Shown in pieces: positions 36,001-48,000 of a stretch of DNA of 64,000 bases. Each line of letters begins with the position of its first letter. The first letter of the stretch is position 1. The notes beneath the pieces are model-generated. The model saw nothing but the letters and a program-made list of their open reading frames with translations, was not told where the DNA came from and did not search any database. This stretch comes from Crossaster papposus (lineage: Eukaryota; Echinodermata; Asteroidea; Velatida; Solasteridae), in contig JBAIAA010000603.1 in NCBI GenBank assembly GCA_037893245.1, positions 372,001-436,000 on the forward strand, written 5' to 3'. Position numbers and translations under genes: made by a program.

Positions 36001-39000
36001 CTGTTATTGCGATTTACGATTATAAGGTGGTATCGCCCAAGCATATTGTTGGAATGAAACTGAAAGCACGGTCGTGGGGGCGCAGGGGGGGGGGATCAAC
36101 ACATCGCGGCATTGTTGGAATGGAAACACGGTCACAATGTCCGGAGAGTTGAGCTAATTGGTTGACCGCATTATTGAGTAAGATTGTGGCGTTGAAAGAA
36201 TTCTTCACACAAAGACCGTCACTTTGAACTCGAGCGACATATACGGCGCACCGAAAGGCGCAGCGATGTTTTTGTGGTCTAGAAAGTCAGATAAGCCGCG
36301 TCTTTACCGCAGGAAATTACGGTAGTTTGACGTTCGAAAATTTAAAACAGCCAAAATAATGCAGCCTTTGATACCCAGTGGATTTCTAAAAATATGTTTA
36401 CCTATTTTCGATAACAATGATTGGTATGTTTGGACAGAAAAATCAGGAGCAAATGACGATGGATTTTGTTTAATTAATTGAATCTTTTTTACAACAATGT
36501 TCATTATGTTTTTTACACAAATCAGGAGCCAAGGATAGTGTTCGGTATAGCCGAATGTTCGGTATAGCGATGTTCGATATAGCGACGTTCCACTGTACTA
36601 CAAAAAAAATGGGGCAAAATATTGACTCAAAGTTTGAAATCTTATGATACTGTAGAAAGTTGCAAATTGGGTTTTTAAGTTGCCCAACTCATCAATGATT
36701 TTCAGGCAACCCCTTGCTGATTTTTCTCAATTTTTACCATGATCTCCAAGACATGTTTGTTCTGTTAATAGGTTCATGTAAGTTGTAGTGTACATTAGTC
36801 AGTTGTGCATTTTATCATTCGAAACAGCAAAGGTTCTGAAACTAATGGTGCTTGACAACTAATCTGACAAAGTTTTAGCTCTGTGAATGCTTTACGTGTA
36901 CATAAACGTGTAAATTTCAAGAAATATAATTCAAAGGTTTCCATTTTTAACCAACTACCAATGGAAATTTCCAAAAATTGTGTCTCTGAGAAGCATTTTT
37001 GGGGGGAGTTTTTAGAGTCATTAATATCTTTACATCAAGTAACTGTTTGAAGAATAACTTTATGGGAAGTACGGTACATGTAGCAAAACCTACATGTAAA
37101 ACAATTTCCTGAAAGGTATATATTGTTCTCAACACAAAGTATTGCATTTTGTTTTAGGGCACATCCTGTAGACTTGTCACTGTGGGACCAGCAACAACTA
37201 CATGTGGGTGTTTATAATTAATCACTCTCCTGCTTACTTTGTTTCAGCATGATGGACATTAATGTACGAGCAGTCATTGAGGTGTCTCAGGTTGGTACCT
37301 AATCTAGTTGTAAAAGATCAGTGTTTTTATGGTACCGTAGCTTATTGTCAGTTGGGAATTGAACCTAGTCATGTGTACAAGAATTAAAGGTAATATACAA
37401 TATTTGCAAACATACAGAATTGTTATAAAATACCTTGAGTACACATACTTGACTATAAGTGAATAACAGTCTTAAAGGTAACTACATAATATTCGAAAAT
37501 GGATTTATAGTAAATATTGTGGTACTGAGTACTGACCTGTTTAAACTTTGTGTTCATACATGTACATGTATTTGTAGATGCTGGGAAAAGAAATGCTGTT
37601 CTTGTAGTTTGATTCCGTGACTTTCTTCAGACTAACAGAGCAATTTATTGACATCAGGGAATTATCAGGCTTGGAACCCATTCATAACACATATTAAATG
37701 TGGACTATGATACATGAATAAGGATAAAACTGCTGCAAACTGCTTACTGGCTGGAATGACCTGAAATATACAAATCAAATAAGTTAAGAGGGACTAATGT
37801 TTTGATATTAACAAGATCTTCTTCAGAGACTAAGGCCAAATAAAACAAAAAACATGTTTAGCGTCATACCTTTTTTTTTTAAAGGAAGGAGGAGGCCCTT
37901 TTCTTTCTTTTTTTTTTTTTCAAAATGGCCGCCTGACACATTTTAATTCGAGTCATGTAGTGAACATGTCACACCCTATCTTGCAATTTAAAATTAAAAC
38001 ATGGTTCACCCACGATTAAAAATCAAAATTCATGTGGGTTGATCATGTATGCACCGTACACGACTACACGTCACACCCTAGCCCTCCTATTAGAAACAAA
38101 ATATTTCCAGAGCATGTACATGTACACACATGATTCTAAAGTCTAAAATACGATCTTCAAATTAAAAAAAAAAAAAGTTTTAATTTTTTTAATTTTTTTA
38201 ATTTCTTTTACCAAAATGTACAAATTTATCATTTTTTTCAAAAAAAGAAAGAAAAAATAGGAGGCGGCCCCCCAAAAGGAAGCGGGCGGTGACGCTAAAC
38301 ATGTTTTTATTTTTATTTGGCCTAAATGGCTGTGTACAAGAAACAAACATATATAGGGCAACATACAACATGGATGGAGGAAGAAACACAAAAGAAAAAG
38401 CACAAAGTCCAATGGAACAATCGACAAAAGGGATTGGGATGAGGGATTAAAGGGTGAGGTCAGTAAGGGTAGGATCAAAGTCAGGGTAGGATCAAAGTCA
38501 GGGTAGGAACAAAAACAGAAGGGGTAAAACCACAAGGAAGGGGGTCCAGGGTGGAGATCAAAGGGAAGAACTAACAAAGGGGTATGAATAGGAGTAATGA
38601 GGAGGGGGGGGGGGGGGTTTATAGGAAAATAGACAGGGAAACTTGGAGTGAGAACAAACAAAAACAAAATCCTGGCAAGGAATAATTTAGTACTTTTGTT
38701 TTGGATGTTTACAAATGGTGTACACTGTACTACTTTGAGCACCCTTTGAAATTACGGTACCAAGTATGCCGTCATTTTCAATGAAACGTGGGATTTTCTG
38801 CCATCGTCATGGGCCCCAGTTAGCGGTCCACAACATTAATGACGTAATCATCTGTGGCAAAATGGTGACCACCAAGTTCCTTCAACTTTGGGAAGAAATC
38901 ACAGGGTGCCAAATCCGAAGAATAGAGTGGTAATTCCAATCCACATTTCTGAATAGCAGCAATGAGCCATGGCCACTGTAGATGTACATGTAAGAGATGG

Positions 39001-42000
39001 AGCTTTTTCCTGGTGGAAGATAGAGCACCCCTCCTGTTCTTCCCATGCCAAATCTTTTTGAGTTTCTCCCGTAGCTGTTTCAGGCGATCAGCTTAGTAGG
39101 CCCTCTTAATAGTGGGAAGTCGCTATAAACTGTCTAGTGTAGCTGTTCTTCTTTATTTTTCAAGACCCTTAAGTAGCCCAACTCAGTTTCCCTTCAGCCT
39201 TGCTTTATGGTTGAAATAATCCACAAGTGACATTTGGGAAGAAAAAGATAAACGTTAACGATAGCCGGATTGGAACCACAGACTTTTCGTTCCAAAACTC
39301 GCCTCTCTACTAACTAGGCTATTGCGCGTTGGTTGAGGACAGCTGTTCTTTATAATTCTTATAATGTAGCTGAGTTGCCATTGCTCTTTCTAATGAACAT
39401 TCATACACAACCCAGCTGCTGAAAAATATTAATTGCGAACCGCTACACGAGTTATGGCCCTGTCACACCAGAACGTTTTAGGCCAATGCGTGAGTAGCGC
39501 GTTTAAAATAGTTGATACGCTGCCAAACGCTGAACTTTCACAGAAAAAGTCAAGTGGAACTGGGATGTTTTCTGAAGGTAAGAAATAAGAAGGTACACGC
39601 TTTACTGTGCGATCCCATGTGCAAGAAATTAAATGATCAGGAACAAATGAACAATTCAAAGTAATTTAATCTAGTAAATTTAAATCTCTTCTGCAGTGGT
39701 GATTATAAAAAACAAACACACCCTTTGCCACACAAAACAATGACAAAGGATAAATAACACTGTAGTATTAGTACAGGGCCGTATGTCTCCAAAATGGCTC
39801 CCGTGGGCCTTTCATGTTTATTTCCTAATTTCTACTGGAATCTAATCTATGATGACCACTGAATAAAAAAAACATTGGCGCCAATTTTTCGAGCACCTTT
39901 TTCCCCCTTTTTGTGCCTATGAACTGTGACGTCATAGAATGCACATAAAAATGCCAAAAATGAGCATTTTGGCTGTTATCTGCAATGCTATGTTACATTT
40001 TCCTGTCGCATACATACATTATTGTGTGTCAATACCTCTAGTATAACATTTATCACATATAAACTAGGAAAAAAGCATGTCTCAATCATCGTTTTGATTT
40101 CTATTCAGGTACATGTATGATGTCATACCTTTTAAAAGCCTATGAAAAATGTTCACGCTTCCGTTTACATTAAGGTATTTCCTTTGCTTTGTTACCAAAG
40201 TCTTTTTATTTGCTGGTTTTTTTTAATATATCTTCATCATATTCAAGGGGACCTATCAAACCATTATGTGCAAATTAGTTATGACGTCATAGTAATATTG
40301 TGTTCACCATGCATTTGATGCATGCAGTGACCGCTTAAGCTACATTTCAAGAACATCATCATCATCGTCACTGTCGTCACCTGCAGCATGTATGTTAACA
40401 ATTAATATGTTCTCACAAGCTTCTTCGTGTTTATTGGGAAGCAGCGTAATCATACATGTCAGTCACGGTTTTTTTAATTTTTAGAACGATTCTCGGTCAC
40501 CTGGGAAGGACATTAACGTGAAGGACGTGTAATACTGGGTTTTGTGGAATTTTCTTTCTTTTTCTGTGAGGCTATTATAATTTCAATGGAGTGCTTTTGC
40601 AAGAAGGTATAGCACAGAGAAACCGGTTTATGCAGGCATACTTCAAGGAATGATCAGTTAATTTTTTTGTCTTTTTTTTGATCAATTCTAGAGTTAGCTG
40701 CAGTGAATCAGAACTCATTCTATGTGGGAAGGGGAGGGTGTTTATGGAAGTTTGTCACAAGTCAGAACTTTTTCTCATCGTTTTCGTAATTTTTTTGGAG
40801 ATGCTGAAGCAGTTCTGCTGCGTGAAATATCATTGGATTTTAGGTGGTGGCTTGGTCTGCAGAGATAAAAATCTGTATAATTTATGATGTGCTGGTATGC
40901 CAGCAGTGTGGTTGCGTAACTATCCCGCCCAGAGCGTAATTCTTAATTTAAGTTTTTTTTCCTAGTGATATACGCTTCATGGGAGGTCAGTTCAGGCCAC
41001 ATTTTATTCTGCGAGATTGCAGTCTGTAGGAATGGGAGGGGGGGGGGGGGGTGTTTCTTGTACAAGTTTCAAAAGAACCCCTCCGTGCTTTTCGTTATTT
41101 TTTTGAGACGCGGAAAAGGTTCTGCTGACAAGTATCATATGGATTGTATTTGTGACTGTTCTGCCGAAGATAAATCTGTAATTGTACGTTAACTAGTGGG
41201 TATGCTAGAAAGTGGCTGTTTGACTGGTCTCCCCAGAGCGTGATTTTTAACTCTTTTTTTCCTTTTTTCCGTAAGACACGCATCTGGGGATCAGTTTTAG
41301 CCACATTATCTCTGCTAGATGACAGTCCGTGGTTGGAGTTCGTGGACGGGCAAATACATCAAACGTCTGCAGGCCAATTGGGTTAGACATTCCCTAAAAG
41401 CTGGAGTTTCAAACCCTGTCTCTGGTTTTGGCGACGCGATGACTGGTTTGTGTATTGCTACAGTGGTCCCTTTGTTTTTAGTTCACACAGTGATTGATTA
41501 TTACCGGTGATAATAATGCCGTCCCCTCTTTTTTTCCTTTTTTGGAAGGGGAGCAGGGCATATTTTCTGTGCTATATCATGCACTTCATCAGCCACCCTC
41601 TTATATAATTCATTTTGCTTTCCTTGTTTTTATTTGTGTGTCGGTTTATATGACGCATGACAAGGACAAGGGGGGGGGGGGGGGGTTTGACTTATTTATT
41701 TTGTTTTAGTCTTGAGATCCATTTCTTTGATCATTGTTTTGTTCTTTCAATAGTTCTAATAGAATTTGCAGATTCTCCTCATCAAGATTTTGTTCCTCTT
41801 GGTTGGATTGTGGAGATGCTTTAGTCCTAGATCGAACAAGTTCATCTTTTATGTTTTTGTGCCGTTTGTATGCCAGGATGGGTTGGGTATCAAATAGTCT
41901 ATTCAGATATTCGTTTTCGCTAATCAAGGGCCAGTGTTTGAGGATAGCCCGTTTCAGGGCTGGGTGCGCGACATGTGGGTAGTATGGTAGGACGAACACC

Positions 42001-45000
42001 AGTGGGATATTGTTTTTGTTTTTTTCACGCTTAGGGTCCGCGGGAGTCTTTCCCCTTTGAGAAAGGAGAGCTAGGTCTTTGTTTGTGTATCCGCGCTTTT
42101 GAAGTTTGTCTTTGAAGAATTCAACCCTTTCCTCAAAGTCTTTTGAATGGGTACATATACGTTTGTATCTGGTCACTTCGCCCTTGATTAATCCGCCAAA
42201 TACCGACTTAGGGTGTGCTGAATCTCGAGCTAGGTACTGAGATGTATCAGTTTTTTTGGTAGCGACTCGAGTATCCAATATCCCTTCATGTATAAATCGT
42301 TCGCCTTTGTAGATAATAAGGTCGAGAAAAGTGACTTGGCGGTGCGAGATCTCAGACGTGAACTTTAGCGTAGGGTGAATTTTATTAAGTGACTAGGTCA
42401 GCAGCCTGCTTTTCATTTCCGTTAAAGATTATGAGAACATCGTCTCTATATCTCATGTAGCTCACAATTGAGGGATTGTGAGGGAGGATTTTGTCTTGTT
42501 CGTATTTGAATAGAGTTATGTCACAAATCTCCGGACTGCATTCGCTGCCCATGGCCACGCCAATTTTTTGTCTGAAAAACTTGCCATTAAATTCAAACGT
42601 GTTTCGACGCATAATGAGTTCAAGGAGACGTCGCGCGTGGTCTGTTGTGGGCTTGGGTATTGCGTATAGTCTGTCATCGGCCATTGCAATTTTTGCAATC
42701 CATACTAAATTATAAGAAAATCAACCCAGAACGTGTTGTTGCCATGTTTGTGACGAGACTTGATACGATCATACTTTTATATGGCGTTATTACGTCACGA
42801 TTCGTTAGCATGGCACACATGTAAAGTATTATTGATCAATAAGATACTGAATACAGACAATGTCCGCAAAAATCTATGCATAGGGTCCACAAATCTAAAT
42901 TTTTTCCAGATTTTGAAAAGAAAATTTACATCGTTTAATTTATATTTACGAATTATGACGTCATACTTTATTTGCATAAGCATTTATGAAAATATGCTTC
43001 AACGGATGGTGCCATATTTGACTCCACACACTATCCCTGGCCGTAAATAATATATTAAATGTGCCAATTTTTTTAATTTGCACCAAAATTGCAAGAGAAT
43101 TGGTCTATACTGTGTATTGGTATATTGAACTATGACGTCATACCTAATTTGCATAAAAAAAATGCAAACATGCTCGAAAAAATTGGCGCCAACATTTTTT
43201 TCCTTACTCACATCATAATTAATGAATTCCCGCAAAGAATACAAAATAAACATCCAAATCCCACGGGATAACATACGGCCCTATACTATATTAGCAAATA
43301 ACTACTTCTCAAATGAAGTAGCAAAATTGGTCTGGCATGATTTATGAATCAGTATACAAAAGATCACAAATACAATTGAAAACGTTATACATTTGAGACA
43401 AGCAAAACTAATTGGTGCTCTCGAGTTGGACGAAGAGTGTAAGTGTTCTGCGACGAAACTAAAAGTCCACAGTGGAACTGGAAGGATCGGTCCCTCAATT
43501 GCGAAAAAGGTCAAGAACTTCGCGGTGTGACGTCGGCGTAAAAACTGCTCTCTCACACGCGTCGCAACCAACTGTTTGTGACCGCTGCAAAACACTCGGG
43601 ACGAAGCTGCTGAAAACTGGACAGGCGAAACAGTAAGCGTCCGCTGATGATTCAGTAGCATTGGGCTAGCTGGGCCAGAATCCGGACTGGAGCTGAGCGA
43701 GAAATACTGTCTGCACTGTACTCTAGCTGTAGACGTTGAAGTCGTCCTGGCATGTTGTCCAATTCACAACAGTACAGCTGCATGGCGCGTGGTAAACTGT
43801 ACTGTGTATTAACACGACGATACGGCACTGTTGCCACGCACGCATGTGGTGAACACAAAAGATGGCGTCGCTGGTCGAAATGCTCAAGAAAACACGGTGT
43901 TTCAAAACAGTTAGAATGTCACTTTCTTGAGGCGACTTAGTTGTCGTAATATACACAAACTGATTACTGGTTCACTACACGAAGCTTAGTAGCAAAATTG
44001 TGTGTGAACAAGTTATGATAAACTTATAAAATTAGATAACTTGGCAGAGAAAAATAACAGTGAAGTTAACTCTGATACATAGCCATAGGTGAGGCAAGAA
44101 AGTGAGCGCGAAAAACGCACACTTTTACACGAAAAAAAGACCCCAGACAAAAATATTAATTCGAACTCTGATTGGTTAAGCCATTAGACGTGAATACATA
44201 TTAATGAAACAGTGTACAAAACTAATATGGCAGGGCAACATTTCTGGGGTGATTTAGAACAAACATTTTGCTAAGATTACATATTGTATGATTAAATATC
44301 GAATTTAGTTTAAGAAAAAGGCTAATAATTGTGCCTGGTTGCTACAGAACTGTGATTTCAGCGTGTCCAGCGTGTTGATAACGGGTTCATAGCGTATGCC
44401 AGCATGTGAGTAGCTTTTGAGGAACGCATTACTGATTTAGAGATAAAATATGACGGCATATTGAGTAACGCGCTCGACGACTGAGGAACGACTGCCCAGT
44501 GCATGAGTAGCGCGTTCCAACGCACGCCAGCATACTTTAACGACCACGTGATGTTTTGTATAAATAGCCAACACGCTACTACAGTAATGAAGTGACGATG
44601 TGATGAAGAGGTACCAACAGCACCATATACAGATACCCTAACACATTGGATAATACGCTATCAATACGCTAGCACACGCTGAACGCGTTACAAGGTCGTT
44701 AGGCAGTCGTTGCGGCGCTAGAGGGTTGTTACATATACACTGACTAACGTTGACCAACGCTACAAGCGCGCTACTAACCCGTTATCAACGCGTTGGGGGC
44801 ACGCTAGGGGTACGCTAGTCCTCTAACCAGCGTGTCGCCAGCGTGTGAGTAGCGGGTTGGTAACGATCGTCTAGAGCGTAATAGATGCGTGAGTAACGAC
44901 TCTCCAGCGCGCTGCCAGCGTGTGCAGTCACACACCAGTGGCAAATGCTTGAAATGTTAGGCATGTTAAAATTTAGTTTTGCCTCAGTGTGAGTAACACG

Positions 45001-48000
45001 CTCAACGTGTTGCTAACGCTGGCCTAGCATTGGTCAGCGTTTGCCAGCGTGTTGCCGAAATTTTGACACGTTACTCGCGAGTTGGCCTAAAACGTTCTGG
45101 TGTGACAGGGCCATTAGTATTAAGTGTCTTCCTTAATAGTGTAATCCTTTTAAAACTTTGTGTCATTCAACAAGTTGAACTACACGAGAAGTCAGTGAAA
45201 TCTGAATACCATGCCAGTAGATCATCTTCTACCATAGCGTATGCTGAAACCAATGAGTTATGTGTAAACAATATTTTTATACGCACCAAACGCAACCCAA
45301 ATCAACAATTTTGTCAATTTCTAACCTATTCAACCTATGGTTGCGTGTGGGTTGCGAACTGAACTTGACCTGTTTGACCTGTTTATTCTATTCTGTATGT
45401 GTTTGAGTGCTAAATTGACCAGATGAAACTGATGTCCAATAACAGCAAGAGGTAGCTCCATGTTGTCACCTCGAAGGCCCACCAACAACTGACACTGATC
45501 TAGAAAAGGCCCACTATTTATACCATTTCTCAACACGCATGTAGTACTCAACTAGCACGCAACTCACACGCAACTAATAGATTGGATACGCAGGGCATAT
45601 GTTGGGGATACGCTGGGAATACGCACAATAGGTTGAGGGTACGCTGGGAATACGCACAATAGGTTGGGGGTATGTACACACACAACACGATCGCAACATG
45701 ATCACAACAGGTACGCAACACATACATGTACGCTACTAACACCTGGCCAGATACCTCACCTGCGTTCATAACTTATGAGTTGCGTACCTGTTACAATTGT
45801 GTTACGATCGTGTTTCGTGCGTAGCGTACCTGTTGCGTATAAATTGATTGCAGGCATTCGCAGAGAATTATTGAACATGTTCAACATTTCTGAACTTACT
45901 CTGCGTGTGTCTGCGATCACCTGCGTGCTTGTTGCGTACTTCAAACCTATAAAACCTATTAGTTGAGTATGAGTTGCATTCGGAACTTATGACCACTATT
46001 TTTTATTCGCAAACATATGCAACTGGTGATCGCTATGGTGTGAAGCCCCTTTAGGCCAATGCTTTAAAGTATTCCTTCTTTTCCCTAGCTTTTTCTTTGC
46101 TCCTACTTTTCTGCCATTATTTTTTGAAATTTCAGGTTTTTTTCCCCCCACAACTCCGAAAAATGTAATATAATTAAATATTTTTCATAACAATGTTACA
46201 TGTCATACATGGACATGTACATACATGTATGTATGTATATCACAACTCCGAAAAATGTAATACAATTAAATATTTGTCATAACAATGTTACATGTCATAC
46301 ATAGACATGTACATCTATGTATATCACACAATGATACACAATTTGTGCTCAGGGGTGTAATACAACTGTACATGTACTTCCAATCGACAATCGACAAGGA
46401 AGCTAGTCAACGTTCCACAACCAGACAAACAGCAGCCACTTCATTTAGAAAACTTCCCACTCAGAAGGACTGCTACAAGTTTTCCTTCTTCCCACGAACG
46501 ACTGCACAATGGAATTCTCTCCCAGTATCACCCACATTAGAAAACCTGAAACATCAGCTAAGTTCCAACAATTTGCTTGAACTGACCAGGGGAGCGCTTC
46601 ACTAAAAATGCTTGCTGCCTTGCTCCGCGTCAGCGCCCTGTGCTGGATATCCACCTGGTGGAGATTGCACAGTAGCCAACAGATACAAGAGCTTTATAGT
46701 TGAGGATAGAGCACAAGTATTGTCTTTTGTTTATCCTACTTTTTCACCTGGGTCTGCTTGAGGTTCTGAAATAAACATGATATGCCAAGTTGGTAAAAAG
46801 ACGCATATACTGTACTACCATGTTTTGAAGATTTATAAGAAAAGACAAATAACTTTTCCTATATACTCTAGATTGCAGCTCGTACCATGGTAGCCAGGAA
46901 ATGTGGGGGCGCCATCGTGAACCTGTCTAGTCAAGCATCCCTCGTTGCGCTGAACAACCACACAGTGTACAGTGAGTAGATTTCATTTTGTCTTGAAGTG
47001 TTTTCTTTAGGGTTGGGGTAGGATTGATGTGTATAGCTGCATTCCAACACGTATAGAATTGTTCACCTGCAGTTTCTGGGGTTTAAGCTTTGAATAACGA
47101 CTCTTCTAATTTGACTGTGGTGATTTTCTTTAGGTGCGACCAAAGCTGCCGTAGATTCAGTGACTAGAAGCATGGCCATAGAACTAGGGCCCCATCAGGT
47201 AAGTCAAAGGTCAGAGTTACAAAAGAATTGTAATAATTTGTCAGTGGAAAAGCACAAGTATTAATCTGTTTAACAATCGACCCTCTCCCTAAATTGTTGT
47301 TTCTAAAATTAACTGCAAAGAGGTTGCACTATTGTATCCACCAATATGGGCTGGGCGTCAGGCATCAGCTGAGCGTCAAGCATCAGCTGGGTGTCGGTCG
47401 GACGTCGGCTGAGCATTGGGCGTCGCCTGAGCGTCGGACGACGGCTGAGCGTCGGGCGTCGGCTGACTGTCGGGCGTCGGCTGACTGTCGGGCGTCGGCT
47501 GACTGTCGGGCGTCGGCTGACTGTCGGGCGTCGGCTGACTGTCGGGCGTCGGCTGACCGTCGGGTGTTAATTTTTGTTGGGTGTTAATTTTTGTTGGGTG
47601 TTAATTTTGTTGGGTGTTAATTGGCTGGGTGCTTGGTGTTGGATAGGTGTTGGTTGTTGTCTAGGTGTTGGTTGTTGTCTAGGTGTTGGCTGTTGCCTGG
47701 GTGTTGCCTGGGTGTTGGCTGTTGGTTGGATGTTGCCTGGGTGTTGCCTGGGTGTTGAGTGTTTGCTGGGTGTTGCCTGGGTGTTGGTTGTTGGGTTTTG
47801 GGTGTAATTGCTGGGTGTTGTTGGGTGTTGCTGGGTGTTGCTGGGTGTTGTCTGTTGTTAGGTGTTTTAAATGCAGTCGGGTGTTTTAAATGCAGTCAGG
47901 CAAAATGGCGTCGATAGTGACTACCCACAACTGCTTTTCTTGCCATCGAGGGGGTACTTGTGCATGGAACCCATAAAACTAGGTGCCAATAGCCCTATGT

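Larger units (their letters stand above)
39776..43281. mobile_element. inner inverted-repeat element carrying a Penelope-like fragment
   Basis: Ends AGGGCCGTATGTCTCC and (other strand) AGGGCCGTATGTTATCCC. The arms are similar for about 190 bp, including TTGGCGCCAATTTTTCGAGC and GTATGACGTCATA, then diverge. It contains dispersed repeat R1 (40520-41520) and the Penelope-like coding fragment. The target duplication is unclear. Confidence 0.62.
39455..45113. mobile_element. 5.66-kb TTA-flanked element (Harbinger-type duplication)
   Basis: Ends TGGCCCTGTCACACCAGAAC then GTTTTAGGCCAA, matched by the exact complement at the right. It is flanked by TTA at 39452-39454 and 45114-45116. The right subterminal 750 bp is packed with degenerate GAGTAACGCGTT and GCCAGCGTG motifs; a few also occur at the left. 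No transposase is recognised, so this copy appears non-autonomous. Much of its length is a second inserted element (39776-43281). Confidence 0.78.

Noticed and set aside
38143-38742. 199-codon minus-strand ORF rich in Pro, Leu and Phe
   Set aside because: It spans the end of a MITE, T/A runs and a purine-rich tract; hydrophobic low complexity explains it better than a membrane protein.
39280-39330. Minus-strand tRNA gene
   Set aside because: Promoter boxes are visible but the cloverleaf has mismatches, and a second copy with the same non-tRNA body exists; it is a SINE.
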